Source: CAYSEW01 sp964430245
GTDB taxonomy: Bacteria; Bacteroidota; Bacteroidia; Flavobacteriales_D; Parvicellaceae
NCBI GenBank assembly: GCA_964430245.1
Contig: CAYSEW010000025.1
Span: 1 to 41,902, forward strand
Reading direction: 5' to 3'
DNA length: 41,902 nucleotides
The translations under genes and the position numbers were made by a program. The notes under the pieces were generated by a model. It was not told the origin of the DNA. It worked only from the letters and a program-made list of their open reading frames with translations, and ran no database searches. How positions within the stretch are numbered: the first letter of the stretch is position 1; each line of letters starts with the position of its first letter. Positions 27,132 through 35,083 of the stretch are shown here, one piece after another.

Positions 27132-29389
27132 CTCCCTCTATTAATAAAAAATTTAATTGCTGTAACCGTAAGTACTAAGGAAAGAATCAGGCTTAAAATA
27201 GTCCATATGTTCCAAAATGATGTAGCTTCACTTTTTTTCAATAAGGTGATATAATTTACTTTCCCTGGGCTTGAATTAAAAGACAAGTGTAAATTTTCTT
27301 TTGATGTCTCTTTTTTAGAGTACACCTTTTCTATAACCAAATAATCTTTGCCTTTCGTATTTACGGTTTGGTCAATTACGTAAAATAATGAATCAACCTT
27401 TAGCCCATCGTTATCATAGAGCTGAATTAATATTTCAGTTGCTTTCTTTTTTTTAACCTTACTTTTTATTTTACAATTAAAAACAAAATATCCTGATTGC
27501 TGTATTTGAACAGTATCGCCCAAGGTGTTTTTCTTTCCGTTTATGTTAATTGTCCAGTTTTTAAGGTCTCCTTTTTCTATATTATTATAAAGCTCAATGT
27601 AACTCTTTTTACCTGACCCTAAATGAATTCCAACTTCGTTAATAACTACTTTCTTAGAAAACTTACTTCTTTCTTTAAATTGAAAAACTGGTTTTATTTT
27701 TATAGAATCATTAAGGCTTATATGAGTGGGATTTTCATTGGAATTAATCCCTTCCCAATGGTGAAATATGTAATCATCCTTAGGCTTTGCTTCAATATAA
27801 ATAGGGATTCCCTTAAAATAGACACCACTGAATGTGTCCTTTATTAAAATGCTATTTAGTTTTACCATTCCATTTTCTTTTGTTGAAACCTGAACATTGA
27901 TAGTGTCAGAAATTCCAAATTTCTGCATAGTGAATCCCCTTAAAAAGGAAGGCCTTTTTGTAGCAAACTTTTTTAAAATAGAAATATTCCTGTCCCATTT
28001 ACTCATGCTGTTACTTTTCCATATTTCTAAATGGAAAGGCATTTCATTAGTTAATAATCCCTTTATAGAATCTATTTTCATCAAAACATTTTCAGTACTG
28101 AATATTGTATTAAGATGATCTGCGATACGATTTATATACACGTTTTTTATACTATCATTTTCTAGTAACTTTCTTATGATAAATGTAGACCATGAAGGGT
28201 TAGGCCATCTTTCATCACTAAATGTTGTCATCTTTTGTAAGGTGTTTATCTTATGAGCATTCCAATTCGATCTACCAAAACTTAAATCAGTATCAAATAG
28301 AATCCATCTCCATTTCCCTTCATCTGATTTTGGTCTCCAAAATCTAATATTTCCACCTGCATCACCATTATCAATATATATTTGAGTGATATTATAGTTG
28401 ATAAAATTGTTAATGTCCATTAGCTTTGACAATGAGTCTAAATTTTTAGTCTTTGCCATGGAATTATTTTTCATAAAACTCAACATTCTGTCGTAATGTC
28501 TTCTGCTACCATGAACAATATCTTTCTTATGATGAATAAAGTCAATGTTATTTGGGTTGGCTCCACAATTACCTTTTAGATAATGTTCATTTATTTTTTC
28601 CCTCATATTATATAGACCCCAATATTGCCCATTAATATAAACGACAGCAGGTCTAAAGGATTGAATCTCTATTCCTAATGGCACGGTTAAGTCAGTAACC
28701 ATGGCATCCCTAAAATGAGTTACGTTGAAATCACTGCCTGAATTTCTTAACACAAATGATTTGTACTTTTTTATTTCCTTTTTAGGAAAAATAGGGTACT
28801 TAAAATATTTCTTTTGATAGCTCTTTCTAGAATGAATGGCTAATGATTTCATAGGCATTCCCCTGCTATAACCACCAAAAACCTTTGCTCCAGCCTTTTG
28901 ATTAAATGCAATTTCACCATCTGATTCAAACATTTCTATATTGATTGGCTTTTCCCATTTCTTCCAAAAGTTAGCCCCTTTAAATGGCGGCATTGAATCG
29001 GCACAACATCCCTTTGAAAAAATACCATTGGTATATCCAAAAAAGTCATCTGGATTTCCAGCAATACTAATCACTGCCATATCAAATTCTCTTCCAATGA
29101 TATAAGAACTTGTTTTTTCTTTAATAACTTTTCCATCTAAAAACTGAACTGCCCTCAGAACAGTGCTTTTATTAATATAGAACCCGTTATTATTATACTT
29201 TTTTGAACTTGCTTTAGGAATCCTTCCGTCTAATGTATAATAAATCTCACCTGATCCCTTTATCTCTATATAGACACTGTCATTATAAATTCCTGCCTTT
29301 GGAAGAATCGACAGCTTAATCATCTCTTCCTGAGAAAATAAATGAATTTGACAAAATATGAGCCCTAATATACCTAGTAACCTAAACAC
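27128..29389 (-). CDS. CotH kinase family protein with CHB_HEX, lamin-tail and C-terminal TM domains
   Basis: 753 residues. After a signal peptide comes a CHB_HEX-type fold (GEIYYTLDGRIP, about 25-95). The CotH kinase-like region follows (about 105-480: LRNSGSDFNVTHFRDAM, YWGLYNMREKINEHY, RWILFDTDLSFG). A repeat-like segment AKPKDDYIFHHWEG (about 505-570) and a lamin-tail-like domain (VVINEVGIHLGSG to SPGKVN, about 579-713) come next. It ends with a transmembrane helix (726-747) and basic tail. CotH proteins phosphorylate spore coat proteins in Bacillus; the substrate here is unknown. The start is GTG, immediately preceded by an in-frame TAA. Confidence 0.82.
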   Translation of the reverse strand: MFRLLGILGLIFCQIHLFSQEEMIKLSILPKAGIYNDSVYIEIKGSGEIYYTLDGRIPKASSKKYNNNGFYINKSTVLRAVQFLDGKVIKEKTSSYIIGREFDMAVISIAGNPDDFFGYTNGIFSKGCCADSMPPFKGANFWKKWEKPINIEMFESDGEIAFNQKAGAKVFGGYSRGMPMKSLAIHSRKSYQKKYFKYPIFPKKEIKKYKSFVLRNSGSDFNVTHFRDAMVTDLTVPLGIEIQSFRPAVVYINGQYWGLYNMREKINEHYLKGNCGANPNNIDFIHHKKDIVHGSRRHYDRMLSFMKNNSMAKTKNLDSLSKLMDINNFINYNITQIYIDNGDAGGNIRFWRPKSDEGKWRWILFDTDLSFGRSNWNAHKINTLQKMTTFSDERWPNPSWSTFIIRKLLENDSIKNVYINRIADHLNTIFSTENVLMKIDSIKGLLTNEMPFHLEIWKSNSMSKWDRNISILKKFATKRPSFLRGFTMQKFGISDTINVQVSTKENGMVKLNSILIKDTFSGVYFKGIPIYIEAKPKDDYIFHHWEGINSNENPTHISLNDSIKIKPVFQFKERSKFSKKVVINEVGIHLGSGKKSYIELYNNIEKGDLKNWTININGKKNTLGDTVQIQQSGYFVFNCKIKSKVKKKKATEILIQLYDNDGLKVDSLFYVIDQTVNTKGKDYLVIEKVYSKKETSKENLHLSFNSSPGKVNYITLLKKSEATSFWNIWTILSLILSLVLTVTAIKFFINRGR

Positions 29390-29488
29390 TTAGCCAAATT
29401 AATCTAATCATCAGTTATTTTTCAAATCGTTCAATAGATTTGATTCATACTGGATTGTTAATTCCTTGTAATCGTAAATTTTATGCTC

Positions 29489-30580
29489 TTACCTTCTTAA
29501 AGTTAAAGTGCCTGTTCTTGACAGATCACTCCCGTCCTCACCAATTGCTTTAATGAAATATAGGTATTGACCGTTTGAGAGTTGTTGTCCCATTGCATCA
29601 TTTCCATCCCACTTAGCGTCTAGAAAATCTGTTTCAAAAACAACCTTTCCATCAATATTAAATACCTGAATGAAAAAAGATTTAATATTCTCACCCTGCA
29701 CGTAAAAAAGATCGTTTTCTCCATCACCATTTGGAGTAAAAATATTTGGAACATTTGAAATAATACATCTTGTTTTTACTGATATATTTTTAGTTGTTAT
29801 TGCTTCTCTTCCATCATTATCCTTAATAGTAACCTTAACAGTATATTCTTTAGCCTCTCTAAAAATATGCTCTACATAATTACCAGTTAAAATTGTGCCG
29901 TCTCCAAAATCCCAAACCACCTCATCTACCAATTCGGTTTGTTGAAAAGAAACAACCAGTGGCACATAACCACCAGAAACTGATGCTTTAATTGTCGGGT
30001 TTAATTTGTTTTTTATTACCTCTGCAATTTCTACTTGAGTATTAGAGGGCTGAATTTCAGAATTTAGATTGACATTATTCTTTTCATTATTTAAAACCTT
30101 TGTTCTTGGTGTTAAAAATAAATTTACAATTGAAGATGGCTGATTTTTCAAATTCTTTATTTCCTCACCTTTTTGTTCTTCTTTTAAATATATTTCAAAT
30201 TCTTTATTTGGCGCTGTATTTTCTTTAACCAAAGGGTCTTGTTCGTCTATTGGATAATTTTCGGTGAAGACAATTTCTTTGAGAGGGATTTTTCTAGTGC
30301 TTTTAACTTCATCAATTAATTCTTTAATTTCAGTTTGTGGACGCTCTTTCGTTTCAGTTTTAATTTCCTGATAAACCCAAGCAATTGATGCGCCAATTAT
30401 CCCGCAAGTAACTGCAATAGATACGATTTTCCAAGCGCCTAATGCACTTGAAGTTGCCCCTAAAGAATTAGTCGCAATATTCTCCGATACCCTAGACCAG
30501 AGCTGATCACTTACAGCTGGCTCAAAAGAATCAAATGATTCTTTAAACAATTGGTCAATATTTTTATCTCCCTCTTTCAT
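29489..30580 (-). CDS. Putative anti-sigma factor with PKD and T9SS type B C-terminal domains
   Basis: 363 residues. The cytoplasmic N-terminus (1-48, NIDQLFKESFDSFEPAVSDQ and on) resembles anti-sigma-like N-termini seen beside ECF genes in Bacteroidota. One transmembrane segment spans about 49-71, followed by an acidic linker, a PKD domain (about 198-269, WDFGDG at 223-228) and a gliding-motility/T9SS type B domain (FTPNGDGEND at 281-290 to the end). There is no cleavable signal peptide, so it should stay anchored as a type II membrane protein. The ATG overlaps the sigma gene stop by 1 nt (TAATG). The anti-sigma role is inference from context. Confidence 0.72.
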   Translation of the reverse strand: MKEGDKNIDQLFKESFDSFEPAVSDQLWSRVSENIATNSLGATSSALGAWKIVSIAVTCGIIGASIAWVYQEIKTETKERPQTEIKELIDEVKSTRKIPLKEIVFTENYPIDEQDPLVKENTAPNKEFEIYLKEEQKGEEIKNLKNQPSSIVNLFLTPRTKVLNNEKNNVNLNSEIQPSNTQVEIAEVIKNKLNPTIKASVSGGYVPLVVSFQQTELVDEVVWDFGDGTILTGNYVEHIFREAKEYTVKVTIKDNDGREAITTKNISVKTRCIISNVPNIFTPNGDGENDLFYVQGENIKSFFIQVFNIDGKVVFETDFLDAKWDGNDAMGQQLSNGQYLYFIKAIGEDGSDLSRTGTLTLRR

Positions 30581-31134
30581 TATAGTAAATCGTTATCTTC
30601 AATAATCCTTTTTAAAACTGTTCTGGCTCTTGAAAGCTGACTCTTAGAAGTACTTACAGAAATGCCTAATTCTTCAGCTATTTCTTTATGACTAAATCCT
30701 TCTATTGCATACATGTTAAAAACAGTTCTGTAACCAACAGGTATAGTTTGTAAGATTTTCATAAGGTCATTAACAGTTAAATTCTCAATAATATATTGTT
30801 CCTTTTTTAAACTATATTCAACATCATCAATTGAAGTGTTGAATTTCATTTTTTTGTTTTTTCTTATTATATCTAAAGCTGTATTCACAACAATTCTTCT
30901 TATCCACCCTTCTAAAGAGCCTTTACCTGAATACATTTTCAACTTCTCATAAACCTTAATTAACCCTTCTTGTAGCATATCTTCAGCCTCAATTGAAGAG
31001 CTAGCATACCTTAAGCAAACTCCCATCATTTTTGGTGCAAACCTCTGAAACAATAATTTCTGAGCTTTAACATCCTTCTCAAGACACTGTTCAACCAATT
31101 CATCATCAGACATGTTAAGGTTTTCTTCTCTCAT
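30580..31134 (-). CDS. ECF-type RNA polymerase sigma factor
   Basis: 184 residues. Region 2 shows EDMLQEGLIKVYEKL and the GSLEGWIRRIVVNTALDIIRK stretch. Region 4 has the helix-turn-helix GFSHKEIAEELGISVSTSKSQLSRARTVLKRI. There is no extra C-terminal domain, so it is a typical group 4 sigma. It is translationally coupled to the membrane protein downstream, as expected of a sigma/anti-sigma pair. It is divergent from the thioredoxin-like lipoprotein gene, a possible target. No TAnnTTTG box was seen upstream, consistent with a different promoter class. Confidence 0.92.
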   Translation of the reverse strand: MREENLNMSDDELVEQCLEKDVKAQKLLFQRFAPKMMGVCLRYASSSIEAEDMLQEGLIKVYEKLKMYSGKGSLEGWIRRIVVNTALDIIRKNKKMKFNTSIDDVEYSLKKEQYIIENLTVNDLMKILQTIPVGYRTVFNMYAIEGFSHKEIAEELGISVSTSKSQLSRARTVLKRIIEDNDLL

Positions 31135-31225
31135 TATAGACTCAATATAATAAATAATGGTTGCGTGGAGGAATTTCTTTTTAAATTGAAGTGCATTTAA
31201 ACAATAATGTTACTACTAAATATTT

Positions 31226-31233
31226 TAAATTTG
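31226..31233 (+). promoter_or_regulatory. -7 promoter box TAAATTTG before the thioredoxin-like gene
   Basis: TAAATTTG matches TAnnTTTG and lies 41 nt upstream of TTG 31275. It is downstream of the other possible start (GTG 31191), which supports the later start. No -33 TTTG was found. Confidence 0.4.
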
Positions 31234-31274
31234 ATGCTTTCTTTTATTATAGAACTATAAAATTTTTATCAGCA

Positions 31275-32543
31275 TTGATCTTTAGCAAAAACATCTTCTC
31301 CTTTTTATTGCTCTTTGCTTTACTATACATTCAACCTTCATGTATTGAGAAAAGTAGCGCAAATAGCGCAAGTAAATTAATCTTGAAAGAGAAAGCTATT
31401 CAGGAAGGGGCCTGGTTAGGTAAACTTTTTATAGATAGTTCAACTTTTATCCCTTTTAATTTTTCTGTGTTAGACAATACAGTAACATTTATAAATGATA
31501 AAGAAAAAATAGTTGCCGATTTAGAACAGATAAATAATAATTATCAAATTAAAATGCCTGTTTTTAATAGCCTGTTCAATTTTTCTATTAGCAATGACTC
31601 TTTAGTAGGTTTTTGGCATAATTATGCCAAAAGTAAAGACTATAAAATGCCTTTTCTTGCTACCTTTCAAGGAACTAATATTTCTAGATTTAAACTTACC
31701 TGTCCTCCTACTTCAAATATAGAAGGAGAGTGGGAAGTCACTTTTGGGAATTCAGATTCTACAAAATATAAGGCAGTAGGTTTATTTAATCAAAATGGGA
31801 GTGCTCTATCTGGTACTTTTATAACAGAAACTGGGGATTACCGTTTTTTAGAAGGTATAGTGAAAAAAGATTCTTTATTATTATCCTGTTTTGATGGCTC
31901 ACACGCCTTTTTATTTAAAGCTATTCATCAAAATAAAAGTTTAATCGGTAAGTTTTATTCTGGAAATCACTATGAAGAACAATGGGAGGCTGTAAAAAAT
32001 GTAAGCTTTAAATTACAGAATCCCGACTCTATAACTTCAATAAGCTCTGATGAAGATATTGTTTTTTCCTTTCCAAATTTAGATAGTATCATTATTAATT
32101 ATCCGTCATCTGAATTTAGCAACAAAGTGACCATTATACAGATTATTGGCTCCTGGTGCCCAAATTGCATGGACGAAACTATCTTTCTAAGTAACCTATA
32201 TGATCAATACAATAAAAAGGGCTTAGAAATAATCTGTCTTGCATATGAAAAGCCAAATACTTTCAAAGCTAAATGTGAAAACTTAAAACGATTAATTAAG
32301 CATGCTGATGCTAAATATCAATTTTTGATCGCTGGTGAATCTTCAAAAAAAGAGGTTGAAAGGACATTGCCTTTTATTAAAAATGTCACCTCCTTTCCTA
32401 CTTGCATAGTTCTTGACAAGCAAGGGAAAGTGAAAAAAGTACATAGTGGCTTTTACGGACCTGGTACAAATAAATATTATAAAGAATATACCAATGAGAT
32501 AAATGAGCTCATTGAAAAACTATTAACAGAAAACATAAACTAA
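31275..32543 (+). CDS. Thioredoxin-like (TlpA/ResA type) lipoprotein
   Basis: About 422 residues from TTG 31275, which gives a normal lipoprotein signal MIFSKNIFSFLLLFALLYIQ ending PSC. GTG 31191 would add 28 unlikely residues and precede the putative promoter. The N-terminal half is beta-rich and may be a lipocalin-like or DUF4369-like region. The C-terminal thioredoxin domain carries WCPNC (Cys295/Cys298), and the later NVTSFPTCIVLDKQGKV fits its cis-Pro loop. It likely reduces periplasmic disulfides or works in cytochrome or antioxidant metabolism. The WYL gene follows after 4 bp. Confidence 0.78.
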   Translation: MIFSKNIFSFLLLFALLYIQPSCIEKSSANSASKLILKEKAIQEGAWLGKLFIDSSTFIPFNFSVLDNTVTFINDKEKIVADLEQINNNYQIKMPVFNSLFNFSISNDSLVGFWHNYAKSKDYKMPFLATFQGTNISRFKLTCPPTSNIEGEWEVTFGNSDSTKYKAVGLFNQNGSALSGTFITETGDYRFLEGIVKKDSLLLSCFDGSHAFLFKAIHQNKSLIGKFYSGNHYEEQWEAVKNVSFKLQNPDSITSISSDEDIVFSFPNLDSIIINYPSSEFSNKVTIIQIIGSWCPNCMDETIFLSNLYDQYNKKGLEIICLAYEKPNTFKAKCENLKRLIKHADAKYQFLIAGESSKKEVERTLPFIKNVTSFPTCIVLDKQGKVKKVHSGFYGPGTNKYYKEYTNEINELIEKLLTENIN

Positions 32544-32547
32544 CAAT

Positions 32548-33558
32548 ATGCCTGTAATTAAAAATGCTCTTCTTAGGTATAGAGTTCTTGATAGATGCAT
32601 TAGGAATGAATACCAGCCTTACCCTTCAAAAGAGGAGCTAAGACAAGCTTGTGAAGAAGAGCTTTTTGGGTCTACTACAGGCAATAATATCTGCCATTCT
32701 ACAATAGAAAAGGACATTTTCGCTATGAGAATGGAACATGACGCGCCAATTATATATAGCAGAAAAGAAAGAGGCTATTATTATACAGATTCAAGTTTTA
32801 GCATGGATGACATTCCTCTTACTGATGCTGACATCTCAGCTATAAAGGCTGCTACAAGTATTTTAAATCAATTTAAAAACACTCAGCTTTTTAGTCAATT
32901 TCAATATGCAATTGATAAAATCCTTGACAGAGTTAACCTTTCGGCCAATAATCATCATAATTTTAATGACGATATTCTTCACTTTGAGACTCAGCCTACA
33001 GTAGTTGGCAATGAATATCTTGAACCCATTTTAAATGCCATAAAACAACGAAATTCAATTCAATTTACTTACCAGAGCTATCAGAGTGAAAAAAGTGCTG
33101 TAAGAAGGGTCCAGCCTTATTTACTGAAAGAATACAGAAATAGGTGGTATTTAATAGGTAAAAGTGAAATTAAAAATAAGATAATGACTTTTGGCTTGGA
33201 TAGAATGACTGACTTTATGGCTTTATCAACTACTTTTTCATTAGATACTAATTTTAATCCAGAGTTGTTTTTTAAATATTCTATTGGGATTACTACTTAT
33301 GATGGCGAGCCACAAAACATAGTTATTAAAGCAAATAAGGTAATGGCTAAATATCTATTGTCTCAACCGTTACATCACACCCAGCAAAGTAAAGAATTAG
33401 AAAATGGAGAACATTCTTTTAGCTATTATCTTCTTCCGTCATATGAGCTTAAAATGACGCTTTTAGGTTTTGGTGATGCCGTTACAATACTAAAGCCAAA
33501 ATCATTAGCCAACGATATTTCAACCACCGCCAAAAAAATCAATGGCTTATATAAATAA
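32548..33558 (+). CDS. WYL-domain transcriptional regulator
   Basis: 336 residues. A winged helix-turn-helix region occupies about 1-80 (ALLRYRVLDRCIRN, then STIEKDIFAMR). The WYL ligand-sensing domain (about 157-225) includes RNRWYLIGKSE and FGLDRM, followed by a C-terminal WCX-like extension. Such proteins bind small ligands or nucleic acids and often regulate their neighbours. It lies between the thioredoxin-like lipoprotein (4-bp gap) and the YD-repeat-like protein (4-bp gap from its ATG), so the three are one operon. Control of that operon is inference. Confidence 0.88.
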   Translation: MPVIKNALLRYRVLDRCIRNEYQPYPSKEELRQACEEELFGSTTGNNICHSTIEKDIFAMRMEHDAPIIYSRKERGYYYTDSSFSMDDIPLTDADISAIKAATSILNQFKNTQLFSQFQYAIDKILDRVNLSANNHHNFNDDILHFETQPTVVGNEYLEPILNAIKQRNSIQFTYQSYQSEKSAVRRVQPYLLKEYRNRWYLIGKSEIKNKIMTFGLDRMTDFMALSTTFSLDTNFNPELFFKYSIGITTYDGEPQNIVIKANKVMAKYLLSQPLHHTQQSKELENGEHSFSYYLLPSYELKMTLLGFGDAVTILKPKSLANDISTTAKKINGLYK

Positions 33559-33562
33559 TCTA

Positions 33563-34456
33563 ATGAAGGTTTTTTCTTTTCTTATAATATTACTATTGCC
33601 AATCATTTCATTTACTCAGTTAATTGACAACTCAAGGGCTTTTGTTTTTAATGATGATCCATTTTTTAACACCTTATTTATAAAAAACAATAAAATAAAA
33701 TCTATACATGGGGTTATTTCAACAAAAAAAGAGCTGAGTGCGATTAAGAAAACCAACCTGGTGTTTCATTTTGATTTTAATGAAAATGGGGAATTAATTA
33801 AACAGTATAACTCAGATAAAAGGCATAATAAAACTGATACTACCTTCACCATGTATCTCTATTCAAATTCAGGTAATCTTATTACAAAAAGAACCAATGA
33901 TGCTCATGGATTTTATTCTTATAATTATGAGTATGATCAAAATGCTCTTCTCATTAAAAAAACTTATTGCAGAGATGAAAATGCAAGCGAGAATAGATAT
34001 AATTTTAAATTAGGAAAGCAATATACTATCATTAATGAATCCTACTCATATAGTAAGCAAGAAAATAAATTAATTAAAAACACTTTTAACAATAATGGAA
34101 GGATTTATGAAAAACATGAATCTCTATATGATAGCTTGGGTTATTTAAAGGAATTATCAAAAAGATTACTGATAAACAATAAAAGATCAAGTATAAATTA
34201 TGAGTACAATGAGCATGGCTTACTTAAATCTGTTTCTGCTTTTAAAAACAACAACGAAACACCTATAACTAAAGTTAATTATCGGTATGATGATCATGGC
34301 AACTTAACTTATATTGATGAGTATAAAGAAGGGGTTCATATATTACATAAAGAGCTATTATATGAGCCTTCTACCTTTTTGTTAAAAACACTTATTACAC
34401 AAGATGTTGCTACTAATTTCATAAAGATCATAAAATTTAAGACCCTTTTCAGATAA
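33563..34456 (+). CDS. Secreted YD-repeat-like (RHS-type) protein
   Basis: About 297 residues from ATG 33563; the upstream ATG at 33542 would overlap the WYL gene and weaken the signal peptide. MKVFSFLIILLLPIISFTQ is a clear signal sequence. Repeated beta-strand units such as YEYNEHGLLKSVSAF and YRYDDHGNLTYIDEY match the YD repeats of RHS proteins and related Bacteroidota secreted proteins. There is no toxin tip, so it is not a polymorphic toxin. It is the last gene of the operon with the WYL regulator. Function unknown. Confidence 0.68.
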   Translation: MKVFSFLIILLLPIISFTQLIDNSRAFVFNDDPFFNTLFIKNNKIKSIHGVISTKKELSAIKKTNLVFHFDFNENGELIKQYNSDKRHNKTDTTFTMYLYSNSGNLITKRTNDAHGFYSYNYEYDQNALLIKKTYCRDENASENRYNFKLGKQYTIINESYSYSKQENKLIKNTFNNNGRIYEKHESLYDSLGYLKELSKRLLINNKRSSINYEYNEHGLLKSVSAFKNNNETPITKVNYRYDDHGNLTYIDEYKEGVHILHKELLYEPSTFLLKTLITQDVATNFIKIIKFKTLFR

Positions 34457-34471
34457 AAAAAACTAATTTTA

Positions 34472-34502
34472 TTTGGAAATAGTAGTAAACTTTATATTTT
34501 TG
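34472..34502 (+). promoter_or_regulatory. Bacteroidota promoter (TTTG -33, TATTTTTG -7)
   Basis: TTTG at 34472-34475 and TATTTTTG at 34495-34502 are separated by 19 bp, matching the TTTG-N19-TAnnTTTG consensus exactly. This is the clearest promoter in the window. The G of the -7 box lies 32 nt before the ATG of the small lipoprotein. Confidence 0.75.
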
Positions 34503-34534
34503 CTTCTAATGTTTAACCAATTAAATCGTATACG

Positions 34535-34756
34535 ATGAAAAAGATTTTTATGTTATTAGCTATTGCAGGTATGTTTGGAGTAACTTCTTGTGGTGGTGAT
34601 TTATGTGCTTGTGTAAAAGACGCAGGTGATGATGAAGAAAAAGCAAAAGCTTGCTTTGCTGAAGGTACGTCTGAAGAAGATGCAATAAAAGAGTACGAAG
34701 CAGCTAAGTGTGACGAAGCTGAAGGTGAAGAAGGTGGTGAAGAAGAATCTCACTAA
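34535..34756 (+). CDS. Small acidic Cys-rich lipoprotein
   Basis: 73 residues. The signal MKKIFMLLAIAGMFGVTSC ends in lipidated Cys19. The mature 54 residues are strongly acidic and have four more Cys (24, 26, 40, 59), beginning with the motif LCAC. The C-terminus is a run of Glu and Gly (EGEEGGEEES). It has the best promoter in the window, so it is probably abundant. It shares the Cys pattern with the next gene. Function unknown; disulfides or metal binding are possible. Confidence 0.78.
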   Translation: MKKIFMLLAIAGMFGVTSCGGDLCACVKDAGDDEEKAKACFAEGTSEEDAIKEYEAAKCDEAEGEEGGEEESH

Positions 34757-34775
34757 ACTTCATTTAACTTATTTT

Positions 34776-34807
34776 AAAAAAGGCTGTCAAATTTGACAGC
34801 CTTTTTT
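34776..34807. terminator. Perfect palindromic hairpin with A and T tracts
   Basis: A 20-bp perfect palindrome (34782-34801, GGCTGTCAAA and its complement) is preceded by six A and followed by six T, so it can terminate transcription in both directions. It begins 25 bp after one lipoprotein stop and ends 11 bp before the next ATG. Confidence 0.88.
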
Positions 34808-34818
34808 ATTTTTACTCT

Positions 34819-35073
34819 ATGAATAAACTATTTACACTATTAATTTTTATTGGGGGTTTTTCTTGTAGCGCTCCTAAACATCCTGATGCTACAAAATTAT
34901 GTAATTGCTGGACTAGGTTAAAACATGAAAAGCTAGACTCCACTTCATACAGTATGGCTGATTCTTGTGATAACCTATACAAAAATATTCTAGATAAAAT
35001 TAAAGACAATGAAGAGGAAATGGCTGCATTCAATGTTGCCTATAGCGCATTACAAGAGAATGGATGTCGATAA
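34819..35073 (+). CDS. Small Cys-rich lipoprotein
   Basis: 84 residues; signal MNKLFTLLIFIGGFSC with lipidated Cys16. Four further Cys (28, 30, 50, 83) start with KLCNC, the same spacing pattern as in the preceding lipoprotein, though the rest is not acidic. The two appear to be diverged paralogues. Its ATG lies only 11 bp after a strong hairpin, so it either depends on read-through or is itself leader-controlled. It is followed after 10 bp by the aldehyde dehydrogenase gene. Function unknown. Confidence 0.7.
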   Translation: MNKLFTLLIFIGGFSCSAPKHPDATKLCNCWTRLKHEKLDSTSYSMADSCDNLYKNILDKIKDNEEEMAAFNVAYSALQENGCR

Positions 35074-35083
35074 ATTAGAATAA

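Noticed and set aside
31275..35073. Possible defence island because of the WYL regulator and RHS-like protein
   Set aside because: No nuclease, helicase, toxin tip, reverse transcriptase or other defence gene is present; the neighbours are secreted or lipoproteins.
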